This document shows positions 58,801 through 60,699 of a stretch of DNA of 64,000 bases, piece by piece. This stretch comes from Hippasteria phrygiana. Its lineage: Eukaryota; Echinodermata; Asteroidea; Valvatida; Goniasteridae. Position numbers and translations under genes: made by a program. The notes below the pieces were generated by a model. It was not told the DNA's origin. It made no database searches and saw only the letters and a program-made list of their open reading frames with translations. Positions within the stretch are counted from its first letter, which is position 1. Each line of letters begins with the position of its first letter. The stretch is taken from NCBI GenBank assembly GCA_037893225.1, contig JAZGUH010000222.1:1178001-1242000 (forward strand). The letters are read 5' to 3'.

Positions 58801-58832
58801 TGTGACCACCCATACATGTTCTCCATCGTTTA
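10501..58832 (-). CDS. Adhesion G-protein-coupled receptor with tandem LamG/pentraxin-like modules (5'-partial, 30 exons)
   Basis: A predicted cell-surface class B2 (adhesion) receptor. I joined 30 minus-strand exons, each with an AG acceptor and a GT donor. All intron phases match and the sum is 1415 codons plus a TGA stop. In order: the end of LamG-like module 1 (approx. residues 1-104), module 2 (104-337), module 3 (338-560), module 4 (560-785), GAIN domain (about 790-1052), GPS (about 1052-1104, HL/T at 1090-1092), seven transmembrane segments (about 1110-1364) and a 50-residue tail. The multi-LamG ectodomain suggests binding to matrix or glycans; that is inference. The signal peptide and start of module 1 were not found. 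Exons occupy about 4.25 kb of 48 kb, and the introns are packed with transposons. Overall confidence is high; the last two exons are less certain. Confidence 0.92.
10578..10814. mobile_element. hAT-type MITE with 8-bp target duplication
   Basis: The element 10586-10806 begins CAGGGCTGTAG and ends CTACAGCCCTG. Both sides carry TTGAATAG (10578-10585, 10807-10814). An 8-bp duplication and CAGGG ends are hallmarks of hAT elements. Inside are ACAAGTCC and GGACTTGT short tandem units forming a foldback. Confidence 0.9.
11089..11682. mobile_element. Non-autonomous DNA element with about 170-bp inverted repeats (CAGGGTGTCCC ends)
   Basis: TA-flanked on both sides. The left arm at 11089-11258 and the right at 11515-11682 match over GACAGATCCTGATGCGGGAA and GCAGCAAGGTCAGC. 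The centre (11259-11514) is unique and shows no ORF of note. Confidence 0.8.
11860..12185 (-). mobile_element. Truncated copy of the GGTAGTGTACAC (TTAA) repeat family
   Basis: Shares the CAGAAATAAATGGATTTG, GTCTGGTTCCCTGACC and GAAAACGACAGCACA blocks with the full copies at 25240, 38535, 41103 and 57940. The end is cut off where another MITE begins. Confidence 0.75.
12187..12367. mobile_element. MITE with TIR GCACGATATGGGGG
   Basis: The ends are inverted copies of GCACGATATGGGGGAAAAGGG. The internal block TTCCTGAGATTCCGGGAACA is shared with the copy at 25808-26003. Contains a poly-G run. Confidence 0.85.
12597..12639 (-). CDS. Probable receptor exon 29: cytoplasmic tail
   Basis: A 43-nt exon in phase 0 to 1. 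It is preceded by a long T-rich tract and TTTCCAG and ends at G|GTAAGA. It encodes PVWKPSKAGEKRHY, a basic tail. No homology to lean on; the support is the splice sites and compatible phase. Confidence 0.6.
13030..13095 (-). CDS. Receptor exon 28: cytoplasmic tail
   Basis: A 66-nt exon in phase 0 to 0. It starts VRALLCQE, the usual helix-8 position after NVE, followed by an acidic tail. The acceptor is GGTCAG and the donor GTT|GTAAGT. Confidence 0.8.
13475..13602. mobile_element. Foldback MITE, TTAACCCTAACCCTGCCAGACGCA family
   Basis: Ends TAACCCTNCC and GGCAGGGTTAGGGTTAA. The arms carry CCTGCCAGATGCATCAGATTG. A fuller copy is at 45367-45515. Confidence 0.8.
13891..13932 (-). CDS. Receptor exon 27: end of TM7
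   Basis: A 42-nt microexon in phase 0 to 0. It encodes GFFVFVLQGLGNVE, matching the conserved GFFIF..cl.n.ev at the end of TM7. Confidence 0.87.
14405..14490 (-). repeat. tRNA-like fragment (SINE-derived)
   Basis: GGACTCAAACCCCTGAGTAC and CCACCAACTGAGCTCTGG resemble the T-arm and D-arm of a tRNA on the minus strand. The stems are imperfect, so it is read as a retroposed fragment rather than a gene. Confidence 0.5.
15162..15740 (+). repeat. Interspersed repeat with TATAACACC ends and adjacent foldback
   Basis: The ends pair TATAACACC with GGTGTTATA (15162-15562). A foldback with GGAGCATTCTATTTTCCC and complement follows to 15740. The family recurs inverted at 23100-23752. Confidence 0.7.
15750..15929. 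mobile_element. MITE with TIR CCTTTTCCGCATTAGGGCG
   Basis: Left CCTTTTCCGCATTAGGGCGA pairs with right CGCCCTATGCTGGAAAAGG. GACCGGT motifs repeat several times inside. Confidence 0.85.
16442..16568 (-). CDS. Receptor exon 26: transmembrane segments 6 and 7
   Basis: A 127-nt exon in phase 2 to 0. It encodes TM6 (TILLTILFAVTWVTGW) and TM7 (SYLFVILNSLL). The W-x-x-G of TM6 and the LNS of TM7 are typical of the family. The donor is CTG|GTAAGC. Confidence 0.9.
17195..17922. mobile_element. GGGCCCAATTTCAT-ended element hosting a nested TTAA MITE
   Basis: Outer ends GGGCCCAGTTTCATAG and CTATGAAATTGGGCCC. The TTAA-type element at 17429-17885 is inserted inside. Confidence 0.7.
17429..17885 (-). mobile_element. 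TTAA (piggyBac-type) MITE with internal 125-bp duplication
   Basis: Contains the family blocks CCGGCTGTTATTGATGGGG, TGGTCCTATTCATCGCACT and CATCTATTCATTACACTCCC. The last block and its neighbours occur twice (about 17580-17710 and 17715-17840). Confidence 0.8.
18068..18147 (-). CDS. Receptor exon 25: transmembrane segment 5 and intracellular loop 3
   Basis: An 80-nt exon in phase 0 to 2. It encodes VNVFVLIIVIRDTDS, the second half of TM5, then a basic loop. The donor is AG|GTGGGA. Confidence 0.84.
18603..18860. repeat. Foldback element with tRNA-like sequence in both arms
   Basis: The left arm has a minus-strand tRNA-like sequence (TTTGAACCTGCGACCTCTGG). The right arm has the same on the plus strand (GATAGTTCAGTTGGAAGAGC, GGTTCGAATCCCGC). 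Outer ends are CAAAGTGAACGAAG and CTTTGTTCACTTTG. It lies 55 bp beyond the donor of receptor exon 24. Confidence 0.75.
18915..18981 (-). CDS. Receptor exon 24: extracellular loop 2 and start of TM5
   Basis: A 67-nt exon in phase 2 to 0. It encodes CWLVETDGMPWAFSAPC. The CW pair is the conserved ECL2 cysteine-tryptophan of adhesion GPCRs. Repeat elements lie within 60 bp on both sides. Confidence 0.87.
19039..19339 (+). mobile_element. TTAA (piggyBac-type) MITE
   Basis: Starts TTAACCACTTTG and ends CAAGGGTTAA, with GACCACCTGGCCGGTTG near the left end. It begins only 58 bp from the acceptor of receptor exon 24. Confidence 0.85.
19522..19594 (-). CDS. Receptor exon 23: transmembrane segment 4
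   Basis: A 73-nt exon in phase 1 to 2. It continues GWG into LPAMVVGSLTTVSLKAY. The acceptor is CTATAG and the donor CT|GTAAGT. Confidence 0.85.
20397..20580 (-). CDS. Receptor exon 22: transmembrane segment 3 and start of TM4
   Basis: A 184-nt exon in phase 0 to 1. It contains ACMHYLYLAVIVWSTMEVC (TM3, with the HYLYLAV..W..E pattern of class B receptors) and KYYMIGGWG, the TM4 entry. The donor is G|GTACGT. Confidence 0.9.
20590..20965. repeat. Interspersed repeat shared with 57380-57560
   Basis: TGTGCACAGATCACAAACGT, AGAGGTCAAGACTCTGACAA and the ACAATATATCAAATTAAAG block recur in inverted orientation near 57.4 kb. Confidence 0.75.
20999..21101 (-). CDS. Receptor exon 21: transmembrane segment 2
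   Basis: A 103-nt exon in phase 2 to 0. It encodes LRHSIHLNQCLACLLASVVF. The IHLN motif is the usual start of TM2 in class B GPCRs. The donor is CAG|GTTTGC. Confidence 0.88.
21248..21745. repeat. Two tandem foldback repeats with tRNA-like core
   Basis: Copies 21248-21470 and 21503-21745. The second has CCCTATCCCGGCGTAATGTA and its inverted partner, with GGCGGGATTCGAACCCACGA in between. It recurs at 54655-55035. Confidence 0.7.
21784..21887 (-). CDS. Receptor exon 20: transmembrane segment 1
   Basis: A 104-nt exon in phase 0 to 2. It starts VPNEHAVVLRW and then has a hydrophobic run (CLVGLSVFLLLILVITYIV), TM1 directly after the GPS. Confidence 0.9.
22312..22445 (-). repeat. tRNA-like repeat (single arm)
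   Basis: ACTGGCAGGAG, GATTTGAACCTGTGACCTCC and GCTCTACCAACTAAGC match the tRNA-like family at 39645 and 18603, followed by the same CCTATGTTGGC tail. Confidence 0.7.
22657..22783 (-). CDS. Receptor exon 19: GPS motif, second half, with cleavage site
   Basis: A 127-nt exon in phase 2 to 0. It encodes the W-D-R-E-G-C stretch and VCRCYHLTQFAVIVEP. All GPS cysteines and the autocleavage triad H-L-T are present; cleavage is predicted between Leu and Thr (Thr codon 22693-22695). The tethered agonist would begin TQFAV. Confidence 0.93.
23100..23752 (-). repeat. Inverted copy of the 15162-15740 repeat
   Basis: Shares TTGCTACGGGTATAGTACTT, GGCCAATCGAGACACAGAAT and the foldback with AAAATAGAATGCTCC. 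Confidence 0.75.
23866..23924 (-). CDS. Receptor exon 18: GPS motif, first half
   Basis: A 59-nt exon in phase 0 to 2. It encodes SSVCAFWNFDVP, the first cysteine and tryptophan of the GPS. The donor is CC|GTAAGT. Confidence 0.9.
24300..24800. repeat. Interspersed repeat (GGTCCCCGGTTGAGAAATGA family)
   Basis: Blocks recur around 33350-33540, 39420-39510, 45570-45760, 46126-46500 and 55090-55200 in both orientations (GTCCCCG, GAGACC, CCCAGGCTGGGTAACTTCCA). No reverse-transcriptase frame is visible. Confidence 0.6.
25060..25145 (-). repeat. tRNA-like repeat after a poly-A run
   Basis: TGACAGGAGCGGAATTTGAA, GTGACCTCCAGAATACCGCA and TCTACCAGCTGATGAGCTAT follow a run of about 33 A residues (25028-25060). 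Confidence 0.68.
25213..25797. mobile_element. GGGGCCAATTTCAT element split by the GGTAGTGTACAC element
   Basis: The outer ends GGGGCCAATTTCATAGAGC and GTGAAACTGGCCCC are separated by a complete second element at 25240-25685, with TTAA on both sides of the insertion. Confidence 0.8.
25240..25685 (+). mobile_element. GGTAGTGTACAC repeat family (TTAA-flanked), complete copy
   Basis: The TTAA-flanked ends AGGTAGTGTACACGATTGG and GTGTACACTACCT pair over about 13 bp. Other copies are near 11860, 27050, 38535, 41103, 49265 and 57940. Confidence 0.82.
25808..26003. mobile_element. Second copy of the GCANGATATGGG MITE
   Basis: TIRs GCAAGATATGGGAC and complement. The same central block as 12187-12367 is flanked by a long poly-C run (about 25870-25897) and a poly-G run. 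Confidence 0.85.
26361..26481 (-). CDS. Receptor exon 17: GAIN beta subdomain
   Basis: A 121-nt exon in phase 2 to 0 with acceptor TTCATTTGCAG and donor ACA|GTAAGT. It contains VNSRILSLKV and EPIVITLGHQ, matching the strands that precede the GPS in adhesion GPCRs. Confidence 0.84.
26734..26957. mobile_element. GGGGCCAATTTCAT-type element, diverged
   Basis: The right end CATGAAATTGGCCCC is clear. Internal ACAGGTTACCAGCC and CTGAATACCAG.CACA blocks match the copy at 32388-32637. Confidence 0.7.
27050..27456 (+). mobile_element. GGTAGTGTACAC family copy, left end truncated
   Basis: Begins within the family at GAATTATTACGAAATACC and ends at TATACCACCTTTAA. Confidence 0.75.
27536..27620 (-). repeat. 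tRNA-like repeat, decayed
   Basis: GAACCTGCAACCTCCAAGAT and TCTACCAACTGAGCTAC are shared with the other tRNA-like copies. Confidence 0.6.
27845..28158 (+). mobile_element. TTAA (piggyBac-type) MITE
   Basis: TTAACCTCTTGAATATG at the left, CCGGACTCAAGGGGTTAT at the right. The final TTAA has mutated to TTAT. Confidence 0.8.
29122..29200 (-). CDS. Receptor exon 16: GAIN beta subdomain
   Basis: A 79-nt exon in phase 1 to 2 with donor AA|GTAAGT. The peptide is SVRATLLFTLYDTLQAMVP. Its phase requires a one-base completion, which the next exon supplies as a lysine codon. Confidence 0.8.
29835..29990 (-). CDS. Receptor exon 15: GAIN beta subdomain
   Basis: A 156-nt exon in phase 1 to 1 with acceptor CCCCAG and donor T|GTAAGG. 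It contains VIPEVYFSTHEDLVIP and NVVIPKDLFV, typical beta strands of the GAIN domain. Confidence 0.83.
30178..30844. mobile_element. Two adjacent TTAACCAGTT-ended elements sharing one TTAA
   Basis: TTAA at 30178, 30607 and 30841. Each interval (30178-30610, 30607-30844) begins TTAACCAGTT and ends AACTGGTTAA. No ORF of note. Confidence 0.75.
31560..31668 (-). CDS. Receptor exon 14: GAIN domain
   Basis: A 109-nt exon in phase 0 to 1 with donor C|GTGAGT. The peptide SLMDSVETFASEVASHRV looks like the last GAIN helix before the beta subdomain. Confidence 0.8.
32033..32383. mobile_element. Two tandem MITEs of one family
   Basis: Copies at 32033-32207 and 32218-32383, each flanked by CACACAGGCC / GGCCTGTGTGAC and TAACGAG.ATGA.AATGAAAA inverted ends. 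About 10 bp separates them. Confidence 0.82.
32388..32637. mobile_element. GGGGCCAATTTCA-type element
   Basis: Left GGGGCCAATTTCACAGAGC and right GTGAACTTGGCCCC, with AAGCACAAAAATTTGCTTAG inverted inside. Confidence 0.8.
32640..34220. other. Intron between receptor exons 14 and 13
   Basis: Unique sequence except for a fragment of the GAGACC/CCCAGGCAGGGTAACTTCC repeat at about 33350-33540. No exon or RNA gene seen. Confidence 0.6.
34221..34394 (-). CDS. Receptor exon 13: GAIN domain helices
   Basis: A 174-nt exon in phase 0 to 0. It encodes helices with VTSSLSMLNRL and ATKVINRIADSMN, as in GAIN subdomain A. The donor GTG|GTTCGT is weak, but it is the one that keeps phase 0 with the next exon. 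Confidence 0.82.
34928..35299 (+). CDS. THAP-domain protein (nested, opposite strand to the receptor)
   Basis: THAP domains are C2CH zinc-coordinating, sequence-specific DNA-binding modules found in transcription factors and P-element transposases. The 123-residue product starts MPRSCVVGGC (the C-x4-C pair) and continues with FLRFP, KWSKICAEHF (the tryptophan and C-x2-H) and LKAPSIPIL, which takes the place of the AVPTIF box. This start was chosen because THAP domains begin at MP.xC, although the frame stays open back to 34841. A TTATTTCAG acceptor-like sequence ends about 27 bp upstream of the ATG, so this could be an exon. After the domain only a short Thr/Pro/Ser-rich tail remains. It lies in the receptor intron between exons 13 and 12. 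It may be a small gene, an exon of a longer gene, or a transposon remnant. Confidence 0.72.
   Translation: MPRSCVVGGCTRNSDKNPDLTFLRFPVLNGVQRQQCRVRFVDNTISNFRLSKWSKICAEHFAKDCIDDSVSMKSQLGLKALFCLKAPSIPILSQTHAPQTTTTFPAIAGSSSQSPGRLPVTLA
36227..36420 (+). mobile_element. TTAA (piggyBac-type) MITE, internally deleted
   Basis: TTAACCCATTTAACTGG, then AAAAAGACCACCTGGCCGG, ending AACAGCCGGACAGAATGGGT. It lacks the middle block with CATCTATTCATTACACTCCC. Confidence 0.78.
36689..36804 (-). CDS. Receptor exon 12: acidic linker and start of GAIN domain
   Basis: A 116-nt exon in phase 1 to 0 with donor GTG|GTAAGT. It is an acidic stretch followed by an amphipathic helix (TAKEACKVIHEADCAQTVEEL), typical of the helical subdomain A of a GAIN domain. 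Confidence 0.82.
36805..37914. other. Intron between receptor exons 12 and 11
   Basis: AT-rich, with a short inverted repeat around 37045-37075 (TAGGGAGACATT / AATGTCTCCCTA). No coding signal. Confidence 0.6.
37915..38005 (+). repeat. Polypurine G-rich tract
   Basis: About 90 bp of GGGGA/GGGAG units on the plus strand, C-rich in the receptor transcript. It lies 87-177 bp beyond the donor of exon 11. Confidence 0.9.
38092..38284 (-). CDS. Receptor exon 11: end of LamG-like module 4 and linker
   Basis: A 193-nt exon in phase 0 to 1 with donor G|GTAAGA. It ends the last LamG-like module (FISACYDDVLLKL) and leads into an acidic linker (VLYESDEETED with the next exon). A long polypurine tract lies 80-180 bp beyond its donor. 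Confidence 0.85.
38535..38981 (+). mobile_element. GGTAGTGTACAC family copy, complete
   Basis: The left end TTTAAATGTAGTGTACACG and right end GTATACTACATTTAAA are inverted copies around the family body. Confidence 0.8.
39115..39302 (-). CDS. Receptor exon 10: central part of LamG-like module 4
   Basis: A 188-nt exon in phase 1 to 0 with donor GTT|GTAAGT. It contains QWIYLSIHW and LLTVSIDG, the usual LamG strand pair, but less conserved than in other modules. It joins exon 9 as a glycine codon. Confidence 0.85.
39645..39826. repeat. Foldback element carrying a near-complete tRNA-like sequence
   Basis: Outer ends TTTTCAAAGTGAACAAAGAA and complement. On the minus strand, about 39665-39740 folds as a tRNA: D-arm GCTCAGTTGGTAGAGC, anticodon-type loop with GGT, T-arm GGTTCGAATCC, and an acceptor stem with one mismatch. 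The recurrence of the family argues for a tRNA-derived repeat rather than a gene. Confidence 0.7.
39877..39990 (+). repeat. G-rich tandem repeat (GATGGCAAGTAGGGGG)
   Basis: Three units of GATGGCAAGT followed by G runs, then a further poly-G run at about 39989-40002. Confidence 0.85.
40501..40812 (-). CDS. Receptor exon 9: N-terminal and central part of LamG-like module 4
   Basis: A 312-nt exon in phase 1 to 1 with donor G|GTAGGT. It holds the opening of module 4 and the signature GDFTGQCPADPSAC followed by IVALWVRL, which two exons encode in modules 2 and 3. An intron has probably been lost here, or never existed. Confidence 0.9.
41103..41578 (-). mobile_element. GGTAGTGTACAC family copy carrying a nested foldback
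   Basis: Inverted relative to the 25-kb copy. The body is interrupted at 41274-41391 by a foldback with ATAGCCTTTAGTCAAGG at one end and its complement at the other. Confidence 0.82.
41274..41391. mobile_element. 118-bp foldback insertion
   Basis: Inverted ATAGCCTTTAGTCAAGG ends and a second inverted pair GTGGCTACC / GGTAGCCAC. It is absent from the sister copies of the host repeat. Confidence 0.85.
42987..43641. mobile_element. GACCCGCTCTGCAAAAA-ended element hosting a TTAA MITE
   Basis: The outer TIRs resemble those of the clean copy at 48175-48623. A diverged TTAACCCCTTG...CAAGGGGTTAA element is inserted at 43128-43338. Confidence 0.72.
43128..43338 (+). mobile_element. TTAA MITE with symmetrical TTAACCCCTTG ends
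   Basis: Begins TTAACCCCTTGCGTACGG and ends CCGTACTCAAGGGGTTAA, giving the clearest terminal repeats of this family in the window. Confidence 0.82.
43683..43941 (-). CDS. Receptor exon 8: C-terminal part of LamG-like module 3
   Basis: A 259-nt exon in phase 0 to 1 with a strong donor (A|GTGAGTATG). It contains WTNLAFKW, LTLYINGY and VHSLAVWEGY, matching the ends of modules 1 and 2. Confidence 0.9.
44426..44643. mobile_element. Intact copy of the TAAGCCAGTTCGGTAT MITE
   Basis: The ends TAAGCCAGTTCGGTAT and ATACCGAACTGGCTTA pair. It serves as the empty-site reference for the interrupted copy at 645-1008. Confidence 0.85.
45367..45515. mobile_element. Foldback MITE, TTAA-flanked
   Basis: TTAACCCTAACCCTCC at the left, GGCAGGGTTAGGGTTAA at the right, with inverted CCTGCCAGACGCA arms. 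Same family as 13475-13602. Confidence 0.85.
45929..46040 (-). CDS. Receptor exon 7: middle (b) of LamG-like module 3
   Basis: A 112-nt exon in phase 2 to 0. It gives SSGGLQRYRGFAVYIKGDAL, aligning with FSSGGQSSRGCALY of module 2. The acceptor is TTTTCGACAG and the donor CAG|GTACAA. Only this phase keeps the module open. Confidence 0.83.
46586..46833. repeat. (CAATA)n microsatellite, about 50 units
   Basis: About 248 bp of nearly perfect pentanucleotide repeat. Every frame is open, giving long IQYNT-type peptides that are not genes. It abuts a tRNA-like fragment (CTGCGACTTCCGGAATAC at 46550). Confidence 0.97.
47127..48850. repeat. Direct segmental duplication interrupted by a transposon
   Basis: 47127-47297 and 48690-48847 share GAGAAGGATT, GAATTCCACAGCTTGGG and GGTACGAGCCAAGGTTTGAT. 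Another pair (GATGTGTTCTATCTTCGTCT) is at about 47448 and 48120. Confidence 0.75.
48175..48623. mobile_element. Element with TIR GTGACCCGCTCTGCAAAAA
   Basis: Left TGTGACCCGCTCTGCAAAAA and right TTTTTGCAGAGCGGGTCACA. It is inserted in the duplicated region at 47.1-48.85 kb. An 84-codon frame inside has no recognisable domain. Confidence 0.82.
48964..49081 (-). CDS. Receptor exon 6: middle (a) of LamG-like module 3
   Basis: A 118-nt exon in phase 1 to 2 with donor CAG|GTGACT. It carries the repeated signature GDFRGSCISNPSLC and then SVSLWLRY. It corresponds to the first half of exon 3 of module 2, split here by an extra intron. Confidence 0.87.
49661..49837 (-). CDS. Receptor exon 5: N-terminal part of LamG-like module 3
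   Basis: A 177-nt exon in phase 1 to 1 with donor G|GTAAGT. It starts NRFYATAAHYW and ends GSYINLG, parallel to exon 2. The acceptor is the AG of TTCAACAG; a second AG seven bases later would be out of phase. Confidence 0.85.
50741..50979. mobile_element. GGGCCCAATTTCATGG-ended element
   Basis: Left GCCCAATTTCATGGCTCTGC and right GCAGAGCCATGAAATTGGGC. Internal GCGCTTAC/GTAAGCGC inverted pairs. Confidence 0.82.
51228..51358. repeat. Foldback element
   Basis: Arms of about 55 bp with AAGTTCGATCAGCGAACATT and complement-like right arm, and TTTGCCTGGTA / TACCAGGCAAA. Confidence 0.8.
52352..52658 (+). mobile_element. TTAA (piggyBac-type) MITE
   Basis: CCCTTGTAGCCGGACAACAG at the left and CATCCAAGGGGTTAA at the right. 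It ends 82 bp from the donor of receptor exon 4. Confidence 0.78.
52740..52988 (-). CDS. Receptor exon 4: C-terminal part of LamG-like module 2
   Basis: A 249-nt exon in phase 1 to 1. It contains RWVHIAVSW, LILYIDGN and LEELAIWEHF, the closing strands of a LamG_3/pentraxin-like fold. The donor is A|GTATGG. A TTAA element ends about 80 bp beyond the donor. Confidence 0.88.
53244..53803 (-). mobile_element. Mariner-type element, fossil
   Basis: TA-flanked. The ends CGAGGGTCAGCTGAAAAGTT and complement-like right end give inverted repeats of about 60 bp. The interior retains a piece of mariner transposase. Confidence 0.85.
53400..53560 (-). pseudogene. Mariner transposase fragment
   Basis: The frame reads NFIEHFLTQDECWVHHFE, then KRQSMQWKHTSSP, which is the catalytic region around the first Asp of mariner transposases (DESWVHH...). 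A stop follows shortly after, and the rest of the enzyme is deleted. Confidence 0.8.
53880..54210 (-). mobile_element. TTAA (piggyBac-type) MITE
   Basis: Inverted orientation. CAGGCTGTTATTGATGGG near the left and GTATTCAAGAGGTTAA at the right end, about 90 bp from the donor of receptor exon 3. Confidence 0.78.
54301..54543 (-). CDS. Receptor exon 3: middle of LamG-like module 2
   Basis: A 243-nt exon in phase 1 to 1 with donor G|GTAAGA. It carries the module signature G-D-E-F-x-G-x-C-x2-D-P-S-x-C, then the strand GISVALWVKL and FSSGG. The two cysteines recur in modules 3 and 4 and are probably paired (inference). A TTAA-flanked repeat ends about 90 bp beyond the donor. Confidence 0.9.
54655..55060. 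repeat. Related foldback repeat with a good tRNA-like core
   Basis: At 54795-54875 the minus strand reads GGTCGAGTGGTTAAGACATC and GTGGGTTTGAATCCCAC, a near-canonical D-arm and T-arm. The flanks GACGATGGAATGTTTGCGT occur twice (about 54671 and 54942). Confidence 0.68.
55061..56311. other. Intron between receptor exons 3 and 2
   Basis: Contains a fragment of the CCCAGGCTGGGTAACTTCC repeat near 55135 and TATCGCGATATAC-like sequence near 56210. Otherwise nothing is recognisable. Confidence 0.55.
56312..56521 (-). CDS. Receptor exon 2: N-terminal part of LamG-like module 2
   Basis: A 210-nt exon in phase 1 to 1 with donor G|GTAAGC. It opens module 2 with an aromatic start (ADYLWVTDGY) and ends QWLVLG. 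It joins in frame to the next exon to form a GDEFTG turn, the same junction seen in module 3. Confidence 0.88.
57601..57868. mobile_element. Long foldback element (arms of about 110 bp)
   Basis: Arms share CCCGACGCTTCTCGGCATTT, CCATTACGCGGTAT and TGGCATCAGTGATACG with the inverted right side. Confidence 0.85.
57940..58382 (-). mobile_element. GGTAGTGTACAC family copy
   Basis: Starts GGTAGTGTAAATGATTGGTC and ends ACCATGTACACTACAT. A unique CG-rich stretch near 58060-58220 differs from the other copies. Confidence 0.75.
58521..58832 (-). CDS. Receptor exon 1 of window: C-terminal part of LamG-like module 1
   Basis: The acceptor follows a T-rich tract ending CAACAG and the donor is G|GTACAA (phase 1 to 1). 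The peptide has the LamG signature of a WCNLAFTW strand followed by AAYINGY, then VSDLVVWDRF near the end. These match the equivalent strands of modules 2 and 3. The first part of this module was not found upstream in the window. Confidence 0.88.
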
Positions 58833-59143
58833 CTGTTGAGAACAAAAAGTAAAGGTATAATTTTTTCAGAGCCAAAAGTCCAAGTAAGATGTAACCATTA
58901 TAATTTACCATCCTTCTGTAAAATTTTAACAAGATGCGTCCAATGCCACCATGGTATCAAAAGCTGTAATTGACTTTTTTTCAGTGAGTCAAACCTCAAA
59001 GGCTGTACTTGAGCTTGTTTGATTAAATTAGTCACTTTTGTGGTGAATACACCCAGTGAATTGTTCGTCAGCTGCCTTGCATGACTTGCATACCCCAGGT
59101 TTATACTAACATGGATGGTTTTAGAAATGCAATGCATCCAATG

Positions 59144-59335
59144 TGTGGTGAATACACCTGGTGTTCATTAATTGAATAAAGTCACTCAAGCTTGATGGCA
59201 TTAGTGGCCAGACCGAGTGGGCTGGCCACGAGGCCTTTAGTTCGAGTCTTGCACCTGAACCAACACGACTTGCGTCCTGTTATTCTCGTAAGTCTCCAGC
59301 TCTTTGGTGCCCTTAAACATGCCTAGCACTATACA
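59144..59335 (+). repeat. Candidate 5' LTR
   Basis: Begins TGTGGTGAATACACC and ends ATACA, holding AATAAA. It is followed at once by TTGGCGACGAGG, a sequence in the position of a primer-binding site. No second LTR copy was seen, so this is tentative. A tRNA-like GTTCGAGTC stretch is also present inside. Confidence 0.35.
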
Positions 59336-60699
59336 TTGGCGACGAGGATAAATTCCTTGTTTATACTACTAGATTGCGTACAAACTAACAAGTCAAGCTA
59401 TTAGGTAATAGCATCTTGAATTTGATTTAGATGAAAAATAATTACCACTATTTCACGTCAACATTATCAGCGTTGGTTGATATTGTTGACAACGATAACT
59501 TTTCGTCGACATTCTCAGCGTTTTTTGAAATTGTCAGCACTTAAACCAGAAGCATTTTATAAGACATTTATATTGTAACATTCTTGAGTTTATACTTTTG
59601 TATTTTGCATTATTCAAGAATCTACTTATTGCATTGCATGCCGCGTTCCTTTTACAAAAAACCAATAGAACTATAACGTTCAGTTTTAGCTTCACCAAAG
59701 TATATTCTAACTGTTATCTGGACAAACTGCTGTGCGTCACCACCAGCAGAAGGCGTAACAGTTAAAGTAGGTGACTGTCTAAAATTACAGACTTCATGGC
59801 AGATTCTTGTAAATTGTATTTATTTGTTATTTATCGATACATGTACTATCAATAATCACACTTTTGACAATCCATATTCAAACCATGGCCATAAATATCA
59901 ATAAAGCATCTGTAAAAGAAGTAACTACTTAATACCGGGGATAGGATCCAAGTTTGCTCAGATCATAGTATCTAAAAGCGTAGAGCTTGGTTTATTGGTA
60001 ACAATCGATAATTTTCATGACAACCCCACACTGCAAACAAAGCTAAACAAACTCACAGAAAAGCAACTGATAATTATAGGATATATCGAAATATTGTACA
60101 ATTGTCGCATGCTGTCAACTTGCTAATGAAACAAATGGAAATGATGGTCAAAGCAATGGAAGCAAATTCTTCTAAAATATCAAATCTGGAGCTAAAAATA
60201 AACCCCCCCCCCAAAAAAAAATGCAGCTAACGGGGCAACAAAAGAAATTCCAAGCACTTCCCCCTTATTACCTGCCCACATTCTGAGAGTACAATACATT
60301 CCAACTCTAATGGCGAAAAGAAACCACCGGCTACAAAGGGAAAAAACGAGAATATGCAAGCGCCAATCAAAGCTGAACAAAATATCTATTTTGCCTCTTG
60401 GAATTTCTGCCACGCCCATCCAAGCCACCCCACCCGCAGAACAAAAGCTAATAAAAAATGCTGCACCACAAAAAAGAATGCCACACATGTCTCTAATCAA
60501 ATTCCAACCCAACCGTCAGCCAAGAATATAAACGGGATTAATACAAGGCAGTTCCGACAATGCTACACACCCACCGGTGAAAAACACACCCACCGGTGAA
60601 AAACACACCCACCAGTGGAAAACACACCCAAATTCACCCCATATAACGGTTCAACTGATTTTCATGCCTTTATATTAACAACATTTGAAATAATAGCAG

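Noticed and set aside
60192..60512. Minus-strand hydrophobic frame near 60.3 kb
   Set aside because: Considered as a missing receptor signal peptide or TM exon, but it lacks matching splice sites and phase and lies over the retrotransposon region.
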